NCBI GenBank assembly: GCA_963715565.1
Contig: OY970256.1
Span: 5,952,001 to 6,016,000, forward strand
Direction: 5' to 3'
Length of the DNA stretch: 64,000 nt
Source: JACVRN01 sp963715565
GTDB taxonomy: Bacteria; Acidobacteriota; Blastocatellia; Pyrinomonadales; Pyrinomonadaceae
Shown here: in pieces, positions 33,396 through 42,849 of the stretch
Layout of the letters: every line of letters starts with the position of its first letter
Numbering within the stretch: position 1 is the stretch's first letter
Notes under the pieces: model-generated
The model's input: only the letters and a program-made list of their open reading frames with translations
Told to the model about the DNA's origin: nothing
The model's database searches: none
Translations under genes and position numbers: made by a program

Positions 33396-36300
33396 ATGAC
33401 AATGGATGATAATTCTGCCAGACCGGGCGACCGCGTCGAAAGCAAGCTTGAGCTTGCTCAGCGCCTGCTACGGAAAAAAGGGATACACATTCAGCAAAAG
33501 CAATCAATTCCCAGCAGGACAGAGCCGGGGCCCTCGCCCTTGTCCTTTGGGCAGGAAGGTCTGTGGCTTCTTAATCAGTTAGACCCCGATAGTCCCTTCT
33601 ACAATATAGCGAGCGCCGTCCGCCTGACGGGGCAGCTTAATCTGATGGCGCTGAAGCAAAGCCTCAATGAGATCATTAGACGCCATGAAGTATTGCGGAC
33701 AATTTGCCCTGCGATCAACGGCGAGCCGGTGCAAGAGGTTCTACCGGATTTCAACTTGCCTTTATCACTAATCAATCTACACAACCTCGCTGAGAGCGAA
33801 CGGGACGCCTGGCTTCGACGCCTGGCTGCTGAAGAAGCCCGGCGGGTGTTCGATCTCGCTCAAGGCCCATTGCTGCGGGCCACGTTGTTGTCCCTCAGCG
33901 AGCAGGAGCATATCTTCCTGCTCACCAGACACCATATTATTTTTGACGGTTGGTCGCTCGGCGTATTCGTTCGTGAATTGGTCACGATTTACGAGGCCAT
34001 CTCCAATGGACAGCCTTCACCGCTTCCCGAACTGCCTCTACAATTCGCGGACTTCGCGGTCTGGCAGAGACAATGGTTGAAGGGAGAGAACCTTGAGGCC
34101 CAGCTTTCGCATTGGAGGCGACAATTATCTGATATCCCAGTGCTGGACTTACCTGTTGATAAACCACGACCGCCCGTTCAGAGCTTTCGCGGAGCATCTC
34201 AATCACTCCTGCTGTCAAAGGATTTATCCGATGCGCTTAACGCTTTTAGCCTCGCCAGAAATTCTACTTTATTTATGACGCTGTTAGCGGCGTTCAAAGT
34301 ATTGCTTTACAAATATACGGGACAGGACGATATCGCTATCGGAACAAGAATAGCAGGCCGCAATACGGTCGAGACCAGTAATCTCATAGGATATTTTGTG
34401 AATGCGCTGGTGTTGCGTTCCGATCTATCCGGCGATCCCAGCTTCATGGAATTGACAGAGCGTGTAAGCAACATGCTCCTTGATGCGTATGCCTATCAGG
34501 ACATGCCTTTTGAAAAGCTGGTCGAGCTACTCACACCTGAACGAGACCCCAGCCGGCAGCCGTATTTTAACGTCACGTTCGCCCTACAGAACACTCCGCT
34601 GCCGGCGATGAAGCTCACGAACTTAACCCTCCAACTGGTGAAAGGCGCGAGCGAAACGTCCAAGCATGATTTGGATATTTCCATAACAGAAGAGACTAAC
34701 GGCCTGACGGTATTAGTGGAGTACAACACAGACCTCTTTGAAGCAACCACCATCACCCGCTTGCTTAATCACTACCGAAACCTCCTCCAATCAATTCTCC
34801 TCAACCCACAGCAACCCATCTCTCAACTCTCTCTGCTCGACCACCCGGAACAGCATCAACTGCTGGTCGAGTGGAATGATACCGCAGCAGCTTACCCACA
34901 GCCCGACTCCCTTGCCCACTTGTTTGAAGCCCAAGCTGAGCGGACACCCGACCGCGTGGCCTACATCTGTGAGGAGCAGTATCTCAGCTATCGAGAACTG
35001 AATCGCAGAGCCAACCAGTTGGCGCATTATCTGCGAAGGCTGGGAGTCGGGCCGGAGGTAGGGGTCGGAGTCTGCCTGAAGCGGTCGTTGGAAAGCATGA
35101 TAGCGCTGATAGCGATAGTGAAAGCGGGAGGAGCGTATGTGCCGGTGGATGTGGGGCACCCTGAGAGTGAGCAGCGGTACATGATAGAGGAATCGGGGGT
35201 GCGGGTGGTGCTGTGTGAGAGAGGGTGGAATGAGAAGGTGAGTGTGAGAGGTGGAGCGCGGGTGGTGTGTGTGGAGGAAGAGAGCAAGGAGATAGAGGAG
35301 GAGTCGGAGAGCAATCCTGAGAGAGAGGGAGGCGTGTGGAATGTCAGTCACATCATGTACACGTCAGGTTCGACGGGAGAGCCGAAGGGAGTGGTGGTTG
35401 AGCAGCGGCAATTGCTGAACAGGTTTGAGTGGATGTGGAACGCATATCCGTTTGCTTCCTCTGAGGTCGCTTGTCAGAACACGACTATCGGCTTTGTTGT
35501 GTCGCTCTGGGAGATGCTCGGACCTCTGCTCAAGGGCGTCCCCACGGTGGTAGTTCCTGACATCGTTGTGAAAGATCCGCTTCGATTCATAGAAATTCTT
35601 GCTGAACATAGTGTCAGTAGAATCGTAATGGTTCCATCCTTGTTGCAGGCTATATTGGATAGCGGCGCTGATCTTCAACGCCGCTTGCCGAATCTGAAGC
35701 TCTGGACTACTTGCGGTGAGCCTCTCTCTTTAGAACTGTATCAACGGTTTCGAGAGTGCGTAGCCCACGCCCGGCTGGTGAATCAATATGGCGCTTCTGA
35801 AGTACACGATGCTACTTGCTACAATACTCGGCCACAAAGCGATTACCTCTCCAGCATGCCTATAGGTCTCCCCATTAATAATATTCAGGTTTACCTCCTG
35901 GATAGCGCCTTGCAGCCCGTGCCTACAGGGGTTCTCGGTGAAATACACATCGGTAGTGTCGGCCTGGCACGGGGCTATCTGAATCGTCCCGATTTGACGG
36001 CTGAGAAATTCATTCCCAATCCGATTAGTGTTGATTCAGGTACAAGGTTGTATAAGACCGGGGATTTAGCTCGGCACCTGCCGGATGGCAGCATAGAGTG
36101 TCTGGGCCGTCGAGATCATCAGGTCAAGATACGCGGCATGCGCGTTGAGCTGAAGCACATAGAAGCTGTACTGGGACAACACCCCGCTGTAGGACGCAGT
36201 GTTGTTCTTGCGCGCAAAATAGATGACCGCCTGAGCGAAAAGCGGTTGGTGGCTTATGTTGTGCCGAAGCCCGGCACACACCCTACAGTTGCCGAATTGC

Positions 36301-39300
36301 AATGCCACCTGAAGGAAAAATTGCCTGAGCACATGCTGCCGTCAGCTTACCTGCTGCTCGACAGCCTGCCTCTAACTCCGAGCGGCAAGGTAAACCGCCT
36401 CGCGCTGCCAGCACCCGATCAAGCTAGGCCAAAGATCGAGCCTGCCTACGTCGCTCCACAAAGTGAAATCGAGCGCACGATAGCTAAAATCTGGCAAGAA
36501 GTGCTCAAGCAAGAGAAAGTCGGATTGGATGCGCATTTCTTCGATCTGGGTGGTCACTCATTAATGATGGGGCAGGTCAAGAGCAAATTGGAGGAGGCTC
36601 TTGGCAGAGACGTGCCTATGATGGAGCTGTTCAGATATACGACCATCAGCGAGCTTGCCAACTATTTATCCTCGAAGACAGGCGATGCCGCGCCCGCTCA
36701 GACAGACCGCGCCGCGCTCGCACGCGGAACAGACTTAAGCAAGCAACGCGGGTCGGAAATCGCCATCGTTGGAATGGCGGGGCGTTTTCCCGGTGGAAAG
36801 AACATAGATGAATTCTGGCGGAATCTGCGAGACGGTGTGGAATCAAATTCCTTCTTGTCAGATGACGACCTGAAAGCTTCCGGCATGGATCCAGCCTGGT
36901 TCGATAAGCCTAACTTCGTCAGAAGGAAGCCGGTACTTGATGACGTAGAATTATTCGATGCCTCGTTCTTCGGCTTTACTCCGCGAGAAGCGGAAATCAT
37001 GGATCCGCAACATCGTTTCTTCTTAGAATGCGCGTGGGAGGCTCTTGAGACTGCCGGGTATGCTGCTGAGAGCTATGAACACCCGGTCGGCGTTTATGCC
37101 GGTACGAGTCTGAGTTCCTACCTGCTGTTTAATCTCTTTCCAAATTATCGCTTCAACGAATCGGGCGATTCGTTCCAGGCGGTCATCGCCAATGACAAGG
37201 ACTATCTCGCAACAGTCGTTTCTTACAAGCTGAACCTGAAAGGTCCGAGCTTGACTGTGCAAACCGCGTGCTCAACATCGCTCGTCGCCGTTTATCTGGC
37301 CTGCCAGGGGCTGTTGGATGGCGATTGTGACATGGCGCTTGCGGGCGGCGTTTCGATAACCGTTCCACAAAAGGCGGGCTATTTTTATCAGCCGGAGGGC
37401 ACGGCAGCTCCGGACGGGCATTGTCGCGCATTCGATGCTAAGGCGCAGGGAACCGTCTTCGGCAGTGGCGCAGGCGTGGTTGTCTTAAAGAGATTGACGG
37501 ACGCGCTCGCCGATGGAGATTACATCCAGGCTATTATCAAAGGTGCGGCTATTAATAATGACGGCTCTGTGAAGGTGGGTTACATCGCGCCTAGTATAGA
37601 GGGGCAGACGAAAGTAATTGCAAAGGCGCTGGAGAAGGCGCAGGTGAAGCCCGAAACAATCTCCTATGTTGAAACGCATGGGGTCGCCACACCTTTAGGT
37701 GATCCTATTGAAATAGCTGCGCTCACAGAAGCCTTCCGCATGCACACACAGCGGAAAGGCTTCTGTGCCATCGGGTCTGTGAAAACTAATATAGGTCATT
37801 TGAATGCCGCTGCCGGAGTGGCAAGTCTCATCAAAACTGTTTTGATGCTCAAACATAAAACAATTCCTCCAAGCCTGAACTTCGAGGAACCCAACCCTCG
37901 GATTGACTTTATCAACAGCCCTTTTTTCGTTAATACCAAACTGACAGAATGGAAAGGAGACCTTACACCTCGCCGTGCCGGTATCAGCTCCTTCGGAGTC
38001 GGAGGGACCAATGCACACGTCATTCTCGAAGAAGCTCCGCCAGCCAACTCATCTGATTCATCCTCCCCCTGGCAAATGCTTTTTTTGTCGGCCAGAACAA
38101 ACGAGGCGCTTGAGCGGTCAACCGATAATCTGGTCGATTACTTAAAGCAGCATCCGAATGAAAGCCTGGCTGATGTCGCTTACACACTTCAGGTTGGCCG
38201 AAGGAGGTTCAATCATCGCCGGATGATGGTCTGCCTGGACCGCGAAGATGCTGTGCGGACGTTGGAAAGCCGCGACCCCAGACGTATCTGGAACAGCGTT
38301 CAAGAGAGCAAAGATCGTCCCGTGGCATTCATGTTTCCAGGTCTGGGTGACCAGTATGTCAATATGGCTTTGGACCTCTACCGGCATGAACCGCTATTCC
38401 GTGAGCAGGTAGATTATTGCAGCGACCGACTCACGTCTCACCTGAGTGATGATTTGCGTGACGTATGTTACCCGGGCGGAGGTCAGGCCGTTGAAGCGAG
38501 GCGGGAGCCGAGCATCGCACCTTCGCAGGCTTCCCAACTAATTAATCTGCGAGAGATGCTGAGTCCAACTCGAAGAAACAACGACGAAGCCGCGCGAAAA
38601 CTAAATCAGACGATTTTTGCCCAGCCGGCCCTATTTGTAATCGAGTATGCGCTCGCGCGTTTATTGATGGAATGGGGTATACGCCCTCAAGCGATGATCG
38701 GTCATAGTCTAGGGGAATATACGGCTGCCTGTTTGGCAGAGGTGATGTCGCTGGAAGACGCCCTGTTATTAGTTGCCGGAAGAGCGCGGATGATTGAGCA
38801 GTTGCCTCCGGGCGCAATGCTCGCCGTGCCATTATCGGAAGACGAGGTACGACCCCTGCTCGGCGAAGACCTTTGGTTGGCGGCAATAAATGGCCCTTCG
38901 CTGTGTGTGGTTGCGGGGGCCGTGGAGGCGGTAACAAAGCTGCAACAGCATCTCATTGAAAATGGCGTGGCCGCTCGGCTTCTACAAACCTCCCATGCTT
39001 TCCACTCCGGGATGATGGAACCGATTGTAGAGCCTTTCACTCGATTGGTTAGAAGTATCAAGTTGAATGCTCCTCGAATCCCCTACGTATCTAATGTGAC
39101 AGGAAACTTCATCACAGCAGCAGAGGCTACCGATCCGGGCTACTGGGCGGAGCATATACGCAGGCCGGTTCGCTTTGCGGAGGGACTTGACGCCTTGTGG
39201 AGAACGTCAGATAAGTTATTGTTAGAGGTTGGTCCGGGGCAAACCTTATGCAGTTTCGCCAAACAGCATCCCGCAAGCGGGCCTGAGCGCGTCGTGCTCG

Positions 39301-42300
39301 CTTCCTTACGCAATTCTTATGAACAGCAATCCGACCGCGTCTTCATGCTCAATACACTGGGTAGCCTTTGGATGGCGGGCGGGCGAATAGATTGGTCTGC
39401 ATTCCATCGTCAAGAGAGTAGACGCCGCGTCGTATTGCCGACTTATCCGTTTGAACGGCGGCGATATTGGATCGAAACGCAAGCCCAAACATCAAACACG
39501 CAAGCTCAACTAATACCGAAAGATAAAAAGCGGGACGCCGCTAACCAGCTCTACATTCCCGTTTGGAAGCAATCTCTAGTGCCCGTAGAAGACGAGATGG
39601 GCACACCCCGGAGCCAGCGCTGGCTTGTCTTTGTAGATGAGGCCGGGGTCGGCTCAAGAATTGTCGAACGCCTGGAACAGGCAGGCCACAGCGTCATAAC
39701 CGTTATGGCTGGAAAGCAGTTTGGCAGGGTCAGTGATGGAAAACTTTATATTAACCCGGCGCAGCGTGAGGATTACGATGCATTGCTGGAAGAGCTGAAA
39801 GCGCTGGAACAAATCCCGCAAAATATCGCTCATCTATGGTCAGTGGGTCCGATACATTTTTCGTCATCGGGAGGATATTCATTCGAAGCTCTTCAACAAG
39901 AGGGCTTTTACAGTCTTCTTTTCCTGATGCAGGCGCTCAGAGATCAGAACCTGACGGGGCCGCTTGATGTCGCCGTCATCTCAAGCAACATGCAGGCAGT
40001 CATTGATCGTCGAGGGATGTCACCGACAAAAGCGCTGATCTTAGGACTGTGCAAGGCCATTCCGTTCGAATACGAGAATATCACTTGCCGTAGCATTGAT
40101 ATTGCCATACGCGAGCCGGAATTGTGGCGGTCGGAGGAGCTGATAGAGCGTCTTGTAAAAGAGATCACCTTCAAATCACCGGATTCGCCTGTCGCTTATA
40201 GCGAGGATCATCGCTGGATACAGAAGTTTGAGCCTATCAACCTCAATGGCTCATCCGAAAGAATGACACGATTGAGAGAAGGAGGAGTCTATCTCATCAC
40301 AAACGGGCTGGAAGGCATCGGTTTCGAGCTGGCAAAATATCTGGCACACAGTGTCCATGCAAAGCTTGTACTGGTAGACCACACACCTGCCGTAGACGAT
40401 GCGGAGCCGGTCTTGATGTCGGATTCCGAAGACGGTAACTCAAGCTCTCAGTTATCCGCCGCGATGGCGCGGGTAAATATAGAGTTGGAAGAGCAGGCGG
40501 ATTCTATAACGCAACTGGAAGAAAAAGCTGAACGCGAACTGCATATCAAGGGGCCGAAGGATTATCAGGGAGTGGAAGACATCGCCAATCGCCTGTGCAC
40601 GAGCTATTTGTGCAACTACCTCGACGCCAGCAATATAGGGCTGAGCAGAGGAAAGACATACTCTAAGGAAGAGCTGAGAGAGAAGCTGAGAATTCTGCCC
40701 AAATTTGACAAGTTCTATGACCTGATCATCAAAATCCTCTCCGAAGATAAGATTATAAAGACGACAGGGAATATCATCGAGATTCTGAAAGAGAAAGAAG
40801 AGATTCCAGACCAGCGTAAGCTGAAGGATGAGTTTGATAAGAAGTATCCGGAATTCAATTCGCTCCTGCGCCTGTTGGAACACTGTGTGAGTAACTATCC
40901 TAAAGCTTTGAGCGGGGAGATAGAAGCAATCAGCGTACTATATCCTGAAGGCCGTTCTGAGCTGATAGAAAATTTTTACAGCACTATGGAGAAGTATCGC
41001 TACGACCGCGTATACCAAACCATACTGCAAGAACTCGTTGCCGGAATATTACGAGCGTCACGACATCAGCCGATAAGAATATTGGAGGTTGGAGGCGGCA
41101 ATGGAATCTTAACAGAGTCGCTGCTCCCCGCTTTGAAGGGCCAAAACGTAGAGTATTACTTTACGGATATAGGAAAGAGCTTCGTTCTGGCAGCGGAAAA
41201 AAGGGCGGCCAAGGCCGGTTTTGATTTCATGAAGTTTGGGGTGCTGGACATCTCACGAGACCCTGTGGGGCAGGGATATAAAGAGCACAGCTTTGACTTG
41301 ATACTGGGATTCGACGTTGTACATGCGACCAGAAGTATCGCAGAGACCCTCGGAAATCTGAAAAAGCTATTGGCACCCAACGGCCTGCTTGGTCTGATAG
41401 AAGCGGTCAGCATTCACCGTTGGAGCAGTATGATGTGGGGGCTGATTCCGGGCTGGTGGTCATTCGAGGATACGGAGCTAAGGACGGATTCTCCCCTGTT
41501 AAGTCACGCACAATGGGAAGAGGTAGTTCGGAAACAAGATTTCAAAAGTGTAAAAGTATATCCGCAAGACGAGCGGAAAAGAGATGAATGGGGTTACGGA
41601 TTTATTCTCGCTCAACAGCAAAGCGAGACGTTCACGCACCGGGTTTCGGATCATAGTTTAACTTTTAGTGAAGAGGCTCGATTGCCATCAGACAAGATGC
41701 AGAGAATATCTGAGCTGGAGAAGTCGGGAGCCAGCGTCCTGGCTTTTAGCGCCGATCTTTCTCACATCAAGCAAATGCAATCCGTAATGACTCAGGCTTT
41801 CGGGCAATTCGGCAAGACTGACGGAGTGATACATGCTGTAGATATTTCGGACGGGTGCGACATCCAGCACAAAACGCCCGGAGTGATAGATCGTGAGTTT
41901 GCGCCGACAGTATCAGGGGCAATGGTGCTCGATACGTTGTTAAAAGATGTGAAGCTGGATTTCTTCGCGCTCATCTCTGCGGTCTCGCCCGTGACCGGGA
42001 GGCGGGGCCGAATGGCCGATTGTGCTGCGAGCGCATTTCTGGACGCTTTTGCTCAGAGCCATAGGTCCGGGCAGGGCACGTTCACAGTGTCGGTTAATTG
42101 GGATGCCCCGCAAGATGGCTATATGATGCGACGCGATGAGTCGATGATCGAATCCACGCAATTGCAAGCTAAGAATATCGAAGGGGCAGCGCACTCTAAT
42201 GGAAAGGTAAGCTCATTCGGTCGCCTTCTAGCTGTCACATACCCGCAGGTCATCGTCTCATCGCAAGACCTGGAAGCCCGCTTTGAGATCAAGCCTGATG

Positions 42301-42710
42301 CGGTCACCAGCAGTTCGCCGCAACAGCCGGATGAAGCTCTCTCTTATGAGCCAAGCCATCCCAGACCCTTACTGGCGAAGGATTATGTTGCTCCTAGAAA
42401 CGAGATAGAGCGCAAGGTTGCCGCCATCTGGCAAGCTCTGCTTGGGATTGAGCAGTTGGGTGTTCATGACAACTTTATCGAGCTGGGCGGTGATTCCCTG
42501 ATTGCGGTTCAGATACTATCGCGCCTGAAGATCGCCTTCTCTGTGGAAATATCTCTGCGCACGCTCTTCGAATCACCGACCATAGCCGAACTAGCCATCG
42601 TCGTAGTCATGGCACAAGCACAACAGTCAGACCAGGAATCGTTGCTCAACATGTTGTCTGAGCTGGAACAGCTGCCGGAGGGCGCAGTCAAAACGGACGG
42701 GTTATTCTAG
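33396..42710 (+). CDS. hybrid NRPS-PKS: C-A-T-KS-AT-[KR with inserted cMT]-ACP
   Basis: The protein has 3104 residues. C: HHIIFDGWS near 179. A: TSGSTGEPKG near 656, A10 SGKVNR near 997; both residues that normally bind the amine (235/236) are Val (GFVVSLWE near 699), code VVWVTCQDAK. T near 1047. KS has TACSTS (Cys near 1291), ETHGVATPLGDP and KTNIGH, so it looks active. AT has GHSLGEY and HAFHSG, suggesting malonyl-CoA. A C-methyltransferase (ILEVGGGNG near 2563) is inserted in a KR. That KR reads TNGLEGIG for the usual TGGxGxxG and has RMADCAAS where the catalytic Tyr should be, so it is probably dead. ACP near 3025 (GGDSLIAVQ). The expected unit is a building block followed by a C-methylated beta-keto group. 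Details in findings. Confidence 0.92.
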   Translation: MTMDDNSARPGDRVESKLELAQRLLRKKGIHIQQKQSIPSRTEPGPSPLSFGQEGLWLLNQLDPDSPFYNIASAVRLTGQLNLMALKQSLNEIIRRHEVLRTICPAINGEPVQEVLPDFNLPLSLINLHNLAESERDAWLRRLAAEEARRVFDLAQGPLLRATLLSLSEQEHIFLLTRHHIIFDGWSLGVFVRELVTIYEAISNGQPSPLPELPLQFADFAVWQRQWLKGENLEAQLSHWRRQLSDIPVLDLPVDKPRPPVQSFRGASQSLLLSKDLSDALNAFSLARNSTLFMTLLAAFKVLLYKYTGQDDIAIGTRIAGRNTVETSNLIGYFVNALVLRSDLSGDPSFMELTERVSNMLLDAYAYQDMPFEKLVELLTPERDPSRQPYFNVTFALQNTPLPAMKLTNLTLQLVKGASETSKHDLDISITEETNGLTVLVEYNTDLFEATTITRLLNHYRNLLQSILLNPQQPISQLSLLDHPEQHQLLVEWNDTAAAYPQPDSLAHLFEAQAERTPDRVAYICEEQYLSYRELNRRANQLAHYLRRLGVGPEVGVGVCLKRSLESMIALIAIVKAGGAYVPVDVGHPESEQRYMIEESGVRVVLCERGWNEKVSVRGGARVVCVEEESKEIEEESESNPEREGGVWNVSHIMYTSGSTGEPKGVVVEQRQLLNRFEWMWNAYPFASSEVACQNTTIGFVVSLWEMLGPLLKGVPTVVVPDIVVKDPLRFIEILAEHSVSRIVMVPSLLQAILDSGADLQRRLPNLKLWTTCGEPLSLELYQRFRECVAHARLVNQYGASEVHDATCYNTRPQSDYLSSMPIGLPINNIQVYLLDSALQPVPTGVLGEIHIGSVGLARGYLNRPDLTAEKFIPNPISVDSGTRLYKTGDLARHLPDGSIECLGRRDHQVKIRGMRVELKHIEAVLGQHPAVGRSVVLARKIDDRLSEKRLVAYVVPKPGTHPTVAELQCHLKEKLPEHMLPSAYLLLDSLPLTPSGKVNRLALPAPDQARPKIEPAYVAPQSEIERTIAKIWQEVLKQEKVGLDAHFFDLGGHSLMMGQVKSKLEEALGRDVPMMELFRYTTISELANYLSSKTGDAAPAQTDRAALARGTDLSKQRGSEIAIVGMAGRFPGGKNIDEFWRNLRDGVESNSFLSDDDLKASGMDPAWFDKPNFVRRKPVLDDVELFDASFFGFTPREAEIMDPQHRFFLECAWEALETAGYAAESYEHPVGVYAGTSLSSYLLFNLFPNYRFNESGDSFQAVIANDKDYLATVVSYKLNLKGPSLTVQTACSTSLVAVYLACQGLLDGDCDMALAGGVSITVPQKAGYFYQPEGTAAPDGHCRAFDAKAQGTVFGSGAGVVVLKRLTDALADGDYIQAIIKGAAINNDGSVKVGYIAPSIEGQTKVIAKALEKAQVKPETISYVETHGVATPLGDPIEIAALTEAFRMHTQRKGFCAIGSVKTNIGHLNAAAGVASLIKTVLMLKHKTIPPSLNFEEPNPRIDFINSPFFVNTKLTEWKGDLTPRRAGISSFGVGGTNAHVILEEAPPANSSDSSSPWQMLFLSARTNEALERSTDNLVDYLKQHPNESLADVAYTLQVGRRRFNHRRMMVCLDREDAVRTLESRDPRRIWNSVQESKDRPVAFMFPGLGDQYVNMALDLYRHEPLFREQVDYCSDRLTSHLSDDLRDVCYPGGGQAVEARREPSIAPSQASQLINLREMLSPTRRNNDEAARKLNQTIFAQPALFVIEYALARLLMEWGIRPQAMIGHSLGEYTAACLAEVMSLEDALLLVAGRARMIEQLPPGAMLAVPLSEDEVRPLLGEDLWLAAINGPSLCVVAGAVEAVTKLQQHLIENGVAARLLQTSHAFHSGMMEPIVEPFTRLVRSIKLNAPRIPYVSNVTGNFITAAEATDPGYWAEHIRRPVRFAEGLDALWRTSDKLLLEVGPGQTLCSFAKQHPASGPERVVLASLRNSYEQQSDRVFMLNTLGSLWMAGGRIDWSAFHRQESRRRVVLPTYPFERRRYWIETQAQTSNTQAQLIPKDKKRDAANQLYIPVWKQSLVPVEDEMGTPRSQRWLVFVDEAGVGSRIVERLEQAGHSVITVMAGKQFGRVSDGKLYINPAQREDYDALLEELKALEQIPQNIAHLWSVGPIHFSSSGGYSFEALQQEGFYSLLFLMQALRDQNLTGPLDVAVISSNMQAVIDRRGMSPTKALILGLCKAIPFEYENITCRSIDIAIREPELWRSEELIERLVKEITFKSPDSPVAYSEDHRWIQKFEPINLNGSSERMTRLREGGVYLITNGLEGIGFELAKYLAHSVHAKLVLVDHTPAVDDAEPVLMSDSEDGNSSSQLSAAMARVNIELEEQADSITQLEEKAERELHIKGPKDYQGVEDIANRLCTSYLCNYLDASNIGLSRGKTYSKEELREKLRILPKFDKFYDLIIKILSEDKIIKTTGNIIEILKEKEEIPDQRKLKDEFDKKYPEFNSLLRLLEHCVSNYPKALSGEIEAISVLYPEGRSELIENFYSTMEKYRYDRVYQTILQELVAGILRASRHQPIRILEVGGGNGILTESLLPALKGQNVEYYFTDIGKSFVLAAEKRAAKAGFDFMKFGVLDISRDPVGQGYKEHSFDLILGFDVVHATRSIAETLGNLKKLLAPNGLLGLIEAVSIHRWSSMMWGLIPGWWSFEDTELRTDSPLLSHAQWEEVVRKQDFKSVKVYPQDERKRDEWGYGFILAQQQSETFTHRVSDHSLTFSEEARLPSDKMQRISELEKSGASVLAFSADLSHIKQMQSVMTQAFGQFGKTDGVIHAVDISDGCDIQHKTPGVIDREFAPTVSGAMVLDTLLKDVKLDFFALISAVSPVTGRRGRMADCAASAFLDAFAQSHRSGQGTFTVSVNWDAPQDGYMMRRDESMIESTQLQAKNIEGAAHSNGKVSSFGRLLAVTYPQVIVSSQDLEARFEIKPDAVTSSSPQQPDEALSYEPSHPRPLLAKDYVAPRNEIERKVAAIWQALLGIEQLGVHDNFIELGGDSLIAVQILSRLKIAFSVEISLRTLFESPTIAELAIVVVMAQAQQSDQESLLNMLSELEQLPEGAVKTDGLF
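34716..35449 (+). repeat. near-identical A-domain block, copy 1
   Basis: These 734 bp are nearly identical to 55889-56622 within another NRPS gene. They span the end of C and the start of A up to just before the substrate pocket. Long stretches are identical, including silent positions, apart from a variable patch near 34872-34910. This indicates recent duplication or gene conversion. Confidence 0.85.
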
Positions 42711-42849
42711 ACAAACGACTACGGGCAACGCGGTGCGAAACCTCCCGACCTAATCTCTACACATCCTCTGAAGGCCGAGCGGCACTCTGCCGTGCCGTTC
42801 GGTTTAACCTGAAGTAATCGATTGCTCTCAATCGGAAGACATCACACTT

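Noticed and set aside
33396..42710. trans-AT polyketide assembly
   Set aside because: The only KS seen is followed by its own AT domain with GHSLGEY and HAFHSG motifs.
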